Part shown: positions 44,542-51,142 of the stretch, one piece after another | How positions within the stretch are numbered: the first letter of the stretch is position 1 | Layout: each line of letters opens with the position of its first letter | From: Pseudomonadota bacterium | GTDB lineage: Bacteria > Pseudomonadota > Gammaproteobacteria > Burkholderiales > UBA11063 | NCBI GenBank assembly: GCA_003962985.1 | Contig: RXKA01000024.1 | Location: 1 to 51,142 of the forward strand | Direction of reading: 5' to 3' | Length of the DNA stretch: 51,142 nt | Notes under the pieces: generated by a model | What the model saw: the letters and a program-made list of their open reading frames with translations, nothing else | What the model was told of the DNA's origin: nothing | The model's database searches: none | Program-made: the position numbers and the translations under genes

Positions 44542-44907
44542 TTATTTTTTCTTACCAGCAACCAATTTTCTTGGACCTTTGCGGGTACGAGCGTTAGTTT
44601 TGGTACGTTGACCACGCACTGGAAGACCTTTAGCATGACGATGACCGCGGTAGCATTTTAAATCTACCAAACGTTTAATGCTCATAGATACTTCACGACG
44701 CAAATCACCTTCAACAGTGAATTTAGCAACTTCGTTACGAACTGTTTCCATAACTTCTGGAGATAGTTCTTTAACTTTAGTTTGTGGATTTACTTGTGAA
44801 GCTTCACAAATCCAACTTGCACGTGATGGACCAATACCGTAAATATGTTGTAAACCGATAACGATGTGTGCATTATCAGGAACGTTTACACCAGCTATAC
44901 GAGCCAT
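44542..44907 (-). CDS. rpsM: 30S ribosomal protein S13
   Basis: 121 residues beginning [19 protein letters not shown], with the helix-two-turn-helix YGIGPSRA and the C-terminal [19 protein letters not shown] tail that reaches the P-site tRNA. Confidence 0.97.
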   Translation of the reverse strand: MARIAGVNVPDNAHIVIGLQHIYGIGPSRASWICEASQVNPQTKVKELSPEVMETVRNEVAKFTVEGDLRREVSMSIKRLVDLKCYRGHRHAKGLPVRGQRTKTNARTRKGPRKLVAGKKK

Positions 44908-44935
44908 GGATTATTCCTTTCAAATAGTCTTAAAA

Positions 44936-45049
44936 TTAACCTTGACGTTGTTTATGTCGAGCTTCTTTGCAAATTACGCGAACGATACCGTTACGACGAA
45001 TAACTTTACAATTGCGACAAATTTTTTTTACCGAAGGCTGAACTCTCAT
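44936..45049 (-). CDS. rpmJ: 50S ribosomal protein L36
   Basis: A 37-residue gene too small for a usual ORF cutoff. The translation begins [20 protein letters not shown] and contains CxxC, a third Cys and a His ([12 protein letters not shown]), the zinc-binding form. It sits between infA and rpsM, the standard position. Confidence 0.95.
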   Translation of the reverse strand: MRVQPSVKKICRNCKVIRRNGIVRVICKEARHKQRQG

Positions 45050-45188
45050 TTTATTTCCTTCTCATTAAAGAACTCCTAGCACTACAAGCAAAATAAGATA
45101 CAGGCAGTCAACCGCTGTCAATCAGGTGCTAAACCTTATTAATCAACAGTTGAGCTGCCCATAACAATAACTAGTAGCACATAGGGAT

Positions 45189-45407
45189 TTATTTCGCACG
45201 GAAAACGATGCGACCCTTGTTTAGATCATACGGTGTCATTTCAACTGTCACTTTATCCCCAGGCAAAATACGAATGTAATTCATACGCATTTTTCCAGAG
45301 ATGTGACATAACACTGTATGTCCATTTTCCAATTTTACACGAAACATAGTGTTAGGTAAAGCTTCAAGAACTTCACCTTCAAACTGTATAACGTCATCTT
45401 TAGCCAT
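45189..45407 (-). CDS. infA: Translation initiation factor IF-1
   Basis: A 72-residue OB-fold protein ([45 protein letters not shown]-like [11 protein letters not shown]). It binds the ribosomal A site during initiation. The gene lies 9 bp downstream of secY, with a 139-bp gap before rpmJ that contains no other ORF. Confidence 0.97.
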   Translation of the reverse strand: MAKDDVIQFEGEVLEALPNTMFRVKLENGHTVLCHISGKMRMNYIRILPGDKVTVEMTPYDLNKGRIVFRAK

Positions 45408-45416
45408 AACTACTCC

Positions 45417-46709
45417 TTAAAAGCCTTTTAAGTTAGCTTTTTTCATCAAACCTTCATACTGCACAGACATTACCTGAGACTGCACTTGGGTCATGAAATC
45501 CATAGTTACAACAACAACGATCAACAGTGATGTCCCACCAAAATAAAACGGAACATGCCATTTTAAAATTAATAACTCAGGGAACAAACAGATAGCAGCA
45601 ATGTAAATTGCACCACCAAATGTTAAGCGTAAAAGAACTTTTTCAATATACTTTGCTGTGTTTTCACCAGGACGAATACCAGGAATAAACGCACCACTTT
45701 TCTTCAAATTATCAGCAGTTTCTTTTGGATTAAAAGTCAATGCTGTATAAAAATAACAGAAGAAAATAATTGCAGCCGCATAAACCACTATATAAACTGG
45801 TTGACCAGGATGCAAAGCATCACCAATAGATGCTAAGAACGATAGTTTACCATGTCCAAGCCATCCAAGTAAAGTAGCTGGGAATAAAATGATGCTTGAA
45901 GCAAAAATTGGTGGGATAACTCCCGACATATTAAGCTTCAATGGCAAGTGTGTATTTTGACCTTGCATTACTTTATTGCCAACTTGACGTTTAGCATAAT
46001 TAACAGGTATTTTACGTTGTGCACGCTCTACAAATACCACGACATAAGTAACTAGCGCGATAATTGCAAATACCAAAATTGCTGAAAAAATTGACATTGA
46101 GCCCTGATTAGCTAATGACAACGTTTTACCGATTGCACTTGGCATCCCTGAAATAATACCAGTAGTAATAATCATTGATGAACCATTGCCTATTCCACGC
46201 TCTGTAATCTGCTCACCTAACCACATTAGGAACATAGTTCCTGTAACTAAGCTAATAATTGCAGTTGCAAAGAAATGAAATTGAGAATCTACTACCAAAC
46301 CTGGTTGTTTATACAACATTGTTGCAATACCAAAGCTTTGAACCAATGCCAAAACTACTGTACCATAACGAGTATATTGTGTAATTTTTTTACGACCACT
46401 ATCGCCTTCTTTTTTAAGCTGTTGCAAGTATGGGAATACTTCTGAAGACAATTGCATAATAATAGATGATGATATATAAGGCATGATTCCAAGCGCGAAA
46501 ACAGTAAATCGCGACAAGGCGCCACCAGAGAACATATTGACCATCGTCAATAACCCACCCTGATTTGACTTAAATAACTTAGCCAACTCAGTTGGATCTA
46601 TACCTGGAACTGGTATATGCGCACCAATACGGAATACGATTAGTGCGCCAATCAGGAACCAAACACGCTTTTTAAGTTCAGCAAATTTATCTACTTTTGC
46701 TATAGCCAT
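45417..46709 (-). CDS. secY: Protein translocase subunit SecY
   Basis: 430 residues with ten membrane helices, forming the channel of the Sec translocon. Conserved features are the [12 protein letters not shown] segment after helix 1, [22 protein letters not shown], the [11 protein letters not shown] loop and the C-terminal [20 protein letters not shown]. It is located between rplO and infA. Confidence 0.97.
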   Translation of the reverse strand: MAIAKVDKFAELKKRVWFLIGALIVFRIGAHIPVPGIDPTELAKLFKSNQGGLLTMVNMFSGGALSRFTVFALGIMPYISSSIIMQLSSEVFPYLQQLKKEGDSGRKKITQYTRYGTVVLALVQSFGIATMLYKQPGLVVDSQFHFFATAIISLVTGTMFLMWLGEQITERGIGNGSSMIITTGIISGMPSAIGKTLSLANQGSMSIFSAILVFAIIALVTYVVVFVERAQRKIPVNYAKRQVGNKVMQGQNTHLPLKLNMSGVIPPIFASSIILFPATLLGWLGHGKLSFLASIGDALHPGQPVYIVVYAAAIIFFCYFYTALTFNPKETADNLKKSGAFIPGIRPGENTAKYIEKVLLRLTFGGAIYIAAICLFPELLILKWHVPFYFGGTSLLIVVVVTMDFMTQVQSQVMSVQYEGLMKKANLKGF

Positions 46710-46726
46710 GTTCTGTCCTTTTAAAA

Positions 46727-47149
46727 TTATTCTACTGATCCACCAGCAGCTAAAATTGCAGCTTTAGCACTTGCAGTAACAGCAACACCGCGAATTTGAA
46801 CCGCAACATTGATTTCACCAGTACCAATAACTTTAATTTTGTTTGCCAAGGCAGAAACAAGACCAGCACGAATTAACGCTAAGCGATCAACCTCACCACC
46901 AAGAGCAGCGATATCAGATAACCTAACTTCAGCTTGTACATTCAATGATTTGAAACCACGTTTAGGTAAACGACGGTATAAAGGCATTTGACCACCTTCA
47001 AAACCTACTTTGTGGAAACCACCAGCACGGCTTTTTTGACCTTTGTGACCACGACCACAAGTTTTACCCAAACCTGAACCAATACCACGTCCAACGCGTT
47101 TAGATGAATGTGTAGCACCTTCAGCTGGCTTAATACTATTTAAAAACAT
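46727..47149 (-). CDS. rplO: 50S ribosomal protein L15
   Basis: About 140 residues starting [20 protein letters not shown] with the [13 protein letters not shown] block. I use ATG 47149, preceded by GAGGG; the in-frame start at 47164 would overlap the rpmD stop region. Confidence 0.96.
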   Translation of the reverse strand: MFLNSIKPAEGATHSSKRVGRGIGSGLGKTCGRGHKGQKSRAGGFHKVGFEGGQMPLYRRLPKRGFKSLNVQAEVRLSDIAALGGEVDRLALIRAGLVSALANKIKVIGTGEINVAVQIRGVAVTASAKAAILAAGGSVE

Positions 47150-47153
47150 GGTA

Positions 47154-47336
47154 TTAGCCCTCACATTTTACTAAATAATTAATACGATTAATCATACCGC
47201 GATTTTCTGGAGTATCCAAAACTTCAACAGTTTGACCAATTTTACGCAAGCCTAAACCAGCAGCCGAAGCTTTATGGTTAGCTAAACGACCAATTAAACT
47301 TTTCACTAAAGTTACTTTAATAGTTTTATTGCTCAT
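47154..47336 (-). CDS. rpmD: 50S ribosomal protein L30
   Basis: 60 residues, [19 protein letters not shown] and [20 protein letters not shown], the complete L30 pattern, between rpsE and rplO. Confidence 0.96.
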   Translation of the reverse strand: MSNKTIKVTLVKSLIGRLANHKASAAGLGLRKIGQTVEVLDTPENRGMINRINYLVKCEG

Positions 47337-47340
47337 TCAA

Positions 47341-47838
47341 TTACTCCCCAAAAATCTCTGCTACAGTTTTACCACGTTTAGCAGCAATCTCAGATGGAGT
47401 AGAGATAGCTTGTAAAGCTTTTAATGTAGCACGTACTACATTATATGGATTTGTAGAACCATGTACTTTACAAGTAATGTTACGGATACCGATTGCATCA
47501 AATACAGCACGCATAGCACCACCAGCGATAATACCAGTACCTTCTTTAGCAGGTTGCATATACACAGTTGTAGCACCGTGTTTAGCTGTGATGATATGGT
47601 GAATTGTACCATTATTCAATGAAACTTTAACCATGCTTTTGCTAGCTTCTTTAACAGCTTTTTGTACAGCTACAGGAACTTCTTTTGATTTTCCTTTACC
47701 CATACCAATGCCGCCATCGCCATCACCAACTACTGTTAGTGCAGCAAAGCCCATAATGCGACCACCTTTTACAACTTTGGTCACGCGGTTAACGCTAATT
47801 AATTTCTCAATTAATTGGTGTTCTTTATTTTCAACCAT
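47341..47838 (-). CDS. rpsE: 30S ribosomal protein S5
   Basis: 165 residues. The S5 double-stranded RNA-binding domain ([20 protein letters not shown]) and the [17 protein letters not shown] block are present. Mutations in its loop can confer spectinomycin resistance; the loop here looks ordinary. Confidence 0.97.
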   Translation of the reverse strand: MVENKEHQLIEKLISVNRVTKVVKGGRIMGFAALTVVGDGDGGIGMGKGKSKEVPVAVQKAVKEASKSMVKVSLNNGTIHHIITAKHGATTVYMQPAKEGTGIIAGGAMRAVFDAIGIRNITCKVHGSTNPYNVVRATLKALQAISTPSEIAAKRGKTVAEIFGE

Positions 47839-47850
47839 TGCTTACTCCAA

Positions 47851-48204
47851 TTAGAACACTAGACCATTTGCACGGGCAGCGTCAGCCAAAGCCTTGATAC
47901 GGCCGTGGAAACGGAAACCTGAGCGGTCAAAAGCAACATTTGTAATACCAGCAGCAGTAGCTTTTTCTGCAATTGCTTTACCAACAATTTGAGCTGCTTC
48001 TACATTACCACCATTTTTTACTGAATCAGCAATTGTTTTATCTGCAGTAGATGCAGAAACAAGTGTCAAAGCACCAGCTTCATCAATAATTTGTGCATAA
48101 ATATGACTATTTGATTTGAATACTACTAAGCGTTTAACACCCAACTCAGCAATTTTCAAGCGTGTTTTACGCGCACGTCTAACTCGACTTAATTTGTTAC
48201 TCAT
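47851..48204 (-). CDS. rplR: 50S ribosomal protein L18
   Basis: 117 residues with [10 protein letters not shown] and the C-terminal [20 protein letters not shown] that contacts 5S rRNA. Confidence 0.97.
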   Translation of the reverse strand: MSNKLSRVRRARKTRLKIAELGVKRLVVFKSNSHIYAQIIDEAGALTLVSASTADKTIADSVKNGGNVEAAQIVGKAIAEKATAAGITNVAFDRSGFRFHGRIKALADAARANGLVF

Positions 48205-48224
48205 TTTAGGACTAACCTCTTAAA

Positions 48225-48761
48225 TTATTTTTTCTTAGTCTCTTTTAGGATTACCACTTCATCAGCATAGCGAACGCCTTTACCTTTGTATGGTTCCACA
48301 GGACGGTATGAACGGATATCCGCAGCAACCTGACCAACCATTTGTTTATCAATTCCTTTGATTAGAATTTCTGTTTGAGACGGAGTCTCAATTTTGATTC
48401 CTGCAGGAGCTTTGTAAACAACTGGATGAGAGAAGCCTAAAGTAAGATTTAAATCGCTACCTTGCGCTTGTGCACGGTAACCGACACCAAGAATAGTTAG
48501 TTTCTTCTCAAAACCTTTAGTAACACCAATTACCATATTGTTCATAATAGCTTTAACTGTACCTGACAATGCTTTGGCAAATTTAGTGTCTTCTTTAGTT
48601 GCGAACACAATATTATTGTCTTCTTTAGTAATAGCAACGCCATCAGCAAAAGTAAACTCTAATTCTCCTAAGAGACCTTTTACTTTTACGTATGAACCAT
48701 TTAATGTAACTTCAACACCAGCAGGAACTACTAATGGAGTTTTTGCAATACGTGATAACAT
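48225..48761 (-). CDS. rplF: 50S ribosomal protein L6
   Basis: 178 residues in two L6 repeats. The start is [18 protein letters not shown] and the C-terminus has [16 protein letters not shown], the usual rRNA-binding loop. Confidence 0.97.
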   Translation of the reverse strand: MLSRIAKTPLVVPAGVEVTLNGSYVKVKGLLGELEFTFADGVAITKEDNNIVFATKEDTKFAKALSGTVKAIMNNMVIGVTKGFEKKLTILGVGYRAQAQGSDLNLTLGFSHPVVYKAPAGIKIETPSQTEILIKGIDKQMVGQVAADIRSYRPVEPYKGKGVRYADEVVILKETKKK

Positions 48762-48776
48762 ATGTTGATACCCCTA

Positions 48777-49166
48777 TTACGCAACAACACATAAAACTTC
48801 GCCACCAACTTTAAGTGCACGAGCTTTACGATCAGTAATTACACCACGTGAAGTTGACACAATTGCCACTCCCAAACCGTTCATCACAGTAGGAAGATCT
48901 TCACAACCACGGTAGATACGTAATCCAGGACGTGAAACACGTTCAATTCTTTCGATTACTGGTCTACCAGCATAGTAACGCAAACTGATTGTTAATTCAG
49001 GTTTTGCACTACCATCAACTTTATAATCATCAATATAACCTTCTTCTTTTAAAACTTTAGCAATTGATGCTTTAATTTTAGATGAAGGCATAGTAACAAC
49101 CTCTTTATTCGCAGTCTGAGCGTTGCGAATACGAGTTAGCATATCTGCAATAGTATCTTGCATCAT
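48777..49166 (-). CDS. rpsH: 30S ribosomal protein S8
   Basis: 129 residues with [14 protein letters not shown] and the C-terminal [19 protein letters not shown]8 binds 16S rRNA and in E. coli also represses the spc operon. ATG 49163 is an equally possible start. Confidence 0.97.
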   Translation of the reverse strand: MMQDTIADMLTRIRNAQTANKEVVTMPSSKIKASIAKVLKEEGYIDDYKVDGSAKPELTISLRYYAGRPVIERIERVSRPGLRIYRGCEDLPTVMNGLGVAIVSTSRGVITDRKARALKVGGEVLCVVA

Positions 49167-49182
49167 TTTTTATAACTCCTTC

Positions 49183-49488
49183 TTACCAACTAGCTTTAAC
49201 TACGCCAGGGATGTCACCCTTAAGGGCTAATTCACGCAATTTATTACGCGCGATACCAAATTTACGGAACGTACCTCTTGGGCGACCAGTCAAAGCACAA
49301 CGATTACGTTGGCGAGTAGGTGCTGCATTGCGAGGTAGTTGTTGTAAAGCCAATCTAGCTTCAAATTTCTCTTCATCAGATTTAGATGAATCATTGATAA
49401 TAGCAAACAAAGCTTCACGTTTAGCAGCAAATTTAGCCACTAACTTAGCACGCTTAGTTTCTCTTTCAATTAACGCTAATCTAGTCAT
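49183..49488 (-). CDS. rpsN: 30S ribosomal protein S14 (zinc-free type)
   Basis: 101 residues, the long form without the CxxC zinc site, ending [21 protein letters not shown]. It lies between rplE and rpsH. Confidence 0.97.
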   Translation of the reverse strand: MTRLALIERETKRAKLVAKFAAKREALFAIINDSSKSDEEKFEARLALQQLPRNAAPTRQRNRCALTGRPRGTFRKFGIARNKLRELALKGDIPGVVKASW

Positions 49489-49500
49489 TTATAATTTTCC

Positions 49501-50037
49501 TTATTTGATTGGGAAACTGAATGCTTTTAATAAAGCACGTGCTTCGTCACCGTTTTTAGCAGTTGTAGTAATAGTAATATTCATACCACGTAAAGCATCA
49601 ATTTTATCGTATTCAATTTCAGGGAAAATAATTTGTTCTTTAACACCAAAATTGTAGTTTCCGAATTTATCAAATGATTTACCATTTAATCCACGGAAGT
49701 CACGAACACGCGGCAATGCAACGTTTACTAAACGATCCAAGAATTCATACATCTTGTCTTTACGTAAAGTCACCATGCAACCTACTGGATAACCCTCACG
49801 GATTTTGAAACCAGCGATTGATTTACGCGCTTTTGTTACTACAGGCTTTTGACCAGCGATTTTTGTTAAATCTGATAGAGCAAAGTCCATTACTTTCTTA
49901 TCCGCAACAGCTTCACCTAAACCAATGTTTAAAGTGATTTTTTCAATGCGCGGCACTTCCATAACTGAGCCATAATTAAATTGTTTCATTAATTCAGGAA
50001 CTACAGTAGTATTATAAAAATCTTTTAATCTTGCCAT
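49501..50037 (-). CDS. rplE: 50S ribosomal protein L5
   Basis: 178 residues with [37 protein letters not shown] and [17 protein letters not shown]. It belongs to the 5S rRNA complex of the central protuberance. Confidence 0.97.
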   Translation of the reverse strand: MARLKDFYNTTVVPELMKQFNYGSVMEVPRIEKITLNIGLGEAVADKKVMDFALSDLTKIAGQKPVVTKARKSIAGFKIREGYPVGCMVTLRKDKMYEFLDRLVNVALPRVRDFRGLNGKSFDKFGNYNFGVKEQIIFPEIEYDKIDALRGMNITITTTAKNGDEARALLKAFSFPIK

Positions 50038-50052
50038 TTATACACTCCCGAA

Positions 50053-50367
50053 TTAACCAACTTGTTTACCAGTTGATTTGAATACGCGAACTTTTTTACC
50101 ATCTTCTACTTTAAAACCAACACGGTCAGCTTTTTTAGTTTCAGCATTGTAAATAGCCACGTTTGAAATATCAATCGGCTTGTTCAAAGTCTCAATCCCA
50201 CCTTGAATATTTTTCATAGGATTAGGACGAACATGTTTTTTTACCACATTAACGCCTTCAACGATAACTTTCTGCCCTTCAGCTACAACTTGCTGAATCT
50301 GAGCAACTTTACCCTTGTCTTTACCAGCGATAACGATAATTTCATCACCTTTACGAATTTTTCTCAT
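50053..50367 (-). CDS. rplX: 50S ribosomal protein L24
   Basis: 104 residues with the KOW motif ([16 protein letters not shown]) and [15 protein letters not shown]. It is an early 23S assembly protein. Confidence 0.97.
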   Translation of the reverse strand: MRKIRKGDEIIVIAGKDKGKVAQIQQVVAEGQKVIVEGVNVVKKHVRPNPMKNIQGGIETLNKPIDISNVAIYNAETKKADRVGFKVEDGKKVRVFKSTGKQVG

Positions 50368-50378
50368 TGCTACCTACC

Positions 50379-50747
50379 TTAAATTACTTCTGGAGCTAAT
50401 GAAACGATCTTCATGAATTTTTCTGTACGTAATTCACGAGTAACCGGACCAAAAATACGAGTACCAATTGGCTCTAATTTCGCATTTAACAATACCGCAG
50501 CATTGTTGTCGAATTTAACCAAAGAACCGTCAGCGCGACGCACGCCTTTTGCTGTACGAACTACAACAGCATTATACACGTCACCTTTTTTTACACGACC
50601 ACGTGGTGAAGCATCTTTAATCGATACTTTAATGATATCACCAACGCTCGCATAACGACGTTTTGAACCGCCCAACACTTTAATGCACTGCACAGAGCGC
50701 GCACCAGTATTGTCAGCAACATCCAATTTTGTTTGCATTTGAATCAT
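50379..50747 (-). CDS. rplN: 50S ribosomal protein L14
   Basis: 122 residues, beginning [20 protein letters not shown], with the [13 protein letters not shown] block. It is the first gene of this leftward operon: a strong promoter lies upstream and no rpsQ is found in the 395 bp to the window edge. Confidence 0.97.
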   Translation of the reverse strand: MIQMQTKLDVADNTGARSVQCIKVLGGSKRRYASVGDIIKVSIKDASPRGRVKKGDVYNAVVVRTAKGVRRADGSLVKFDNNAAVLLNAKLEPIGTRIFGPVTRELRTEKFMKIVSLAPEVI

Positions 50748-50842
50748 GTGATTTTACCTTTCCAACTTAACACGTTCAATAAACGGCCAGTATTGGGCCC
50801 GAAAGATTTCGGACTAACTAGACATTAGAAGTTAAGGCGCTA

Positions 50843-50872
50843 ATTATAGCATAGACAACAACCAATTAGCAA
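50843..50872 (-). promoter_or_regulatory. Extended -10 promoter of the spc operon
   Basis: On the minus strand TTGCTA (50872-50867), 18 bp, and TATAAT (50848-50843), which is preceded by TGC to make an extended -10. The transcript would have a leader of about 90 nt before rplN. Confidence 0.75.
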
Positions 50873-51018
50873 GTACATTTATTGCAATAAGTTAGTTATT
50901 TATGCTTTCTCAAATTTGCGCTCATAACAAAACCATATTACAAACCGTTTATTGATTTAAAATAGTCCAATAACGTAATGAATATGCAAAAATGCTACAC
51001 ACATACATAAACAACACA

Positions 51019-51047
51019 TTATCATGCTATATATTAGCATGTATTAT
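51019..51047 (+). promoter_or_regulatory. Candidate rRNA-operon promoter with palindromic spacer
   Basis: TTATCA (51019-51024), 17 bp, TATTAT (51042-51047). A dyad CATGCTA-5-TAGCATG (51023-51041) fills the spacer. It is placed about 75 bp upstream of boxA, fitting an rRNA promoter, but the hexamers are imperfect. Confidence 0.45.
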
Positions 51048-51122
51048 ATGATAAGCTTACGTCTTTATAAACCCCAGTCCTCACTTTTTATGGCTGAATA
51101 AGCAATTCAAGTTGAGTAAATC

Positions 51123-51134
51123 GTTCTTTAACAA
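51123..51134 (+). promoter_or_regulatory. boxA-like antitermination element of an rRNA leader
   Basis: GTTCTTTAACAA, followed by GTTGG, closely resembles the boxA (GCTCTTTAACAAT-type) that precedes 16S rRNA in proteobacteria. It is bound by NusB-S10. The 16S gene itself would begin outside the window. Confidence 0.7.
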
Positions 51135-51142
51135 GTTGGTAA

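Larger units (their letters stand above)
50748..51142. other. Divergent control region between the spc operon and a probable rRNA operon
   Basis: A 395-bp stretch without a plausible gene on either strand. It holds the rplN promoter (minus), a small leader hairpin (CCGAAA-GA-TTTCGG, 50799-50812), a palindrome near 51023-51041 and a boxA-like sequence at the right edge (plus). Confidence 0.7.

Noticed and set aside
1..51142. CRISPR array or phage-defence island
   Set aside because: No regularly spaced short repeats and no cas, restriction or toxin-antitoxin pair was recognised.

Overview
The window is AT-rich bacterial chromosome. Three blocks point to a low-GC betaproteobacterium: topA-smg-dprA-LysM facing def, a complete spc/alpha ribosomal block (rplN to rplQ, with infA between secY and rpmJ), and a YaeQ-family gene. 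The dprA/LysM/def arrangement resembles Neisseriales. The species cannot be fixed from this sequence alone.

Layout. 1-78: tail of an unknown + gene and a shared terminator. 183-5131 (-): LysM protein, dprA, smg, topA. 5215-13859 (+): def, then (where fmt often sits) a GT22/Alg9-like membrane mannosyltransferase and an AGE-family sugar epimerase/isomerase, followed by a metallophosphoesterase, priA, an MFS exporter, a LysE exporter and a Nif3-like protein. 13929-28410: mixed housekeeping and accessory genes on both strands (LacI regulator, isochorismatase-like protein, YheS-type ABC-F, bestrophin, GlpQ, lipocalin, MarC, ffh, yaeQ, LysE, CsaA-like, nitronate monooxygenase, PhzF-like, ispH).

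28411-40448 is the accessory region. It has an 837-codon frame for a large secreted protein with a toxin-like hydrophobic/helical core, then a DUF1554 lipoprotein; a 38-bp repeat lies upstream of each. Next come a PLP decarboxylase of the glutamate decarboxylase family and a free-standing NRPS-type condensation domain. These two look like one operon, now split by a 4.8-kb Tn3-family transposon with 38-bp terminal inverted repeats and an intact 5-bp target duplication (ATACT). The transposon carries tetR plus a Bcr/CflA-like efflux gene and a serine resolvase. Only the C-terminal part of its tnpA remains, because an IS3-family element with an A6G frameshift signal sits inside it and appears to have deleted the rest.

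40632-42030: a tRNA-Leu(CAA) with a near-perfect promoter and terminator, then a second GPI-type (PIG-V/Gpi18-like) mannosyltransferase. 42046-50747 (-): ribosomal, secretion and RNA polymerase genes from rplN to rplQ. The last 395 bp hold a strong promoter for rplN and, on the other strand, a boxA-like rRNA leader at the very edge. This suggests that an rRNA operon starts just outside, rather than rpsQ of the S10 operon lying next door.

The most novel material is the decarboxylase/condensation-domain pair interrupted by the transposon, the putative secreted toxin-like protein with its repeat, and several enzymes that lack expected catalytic residues or canonical starts (PhzF-like, isochorismatase-like, nitronate monooxygenase).
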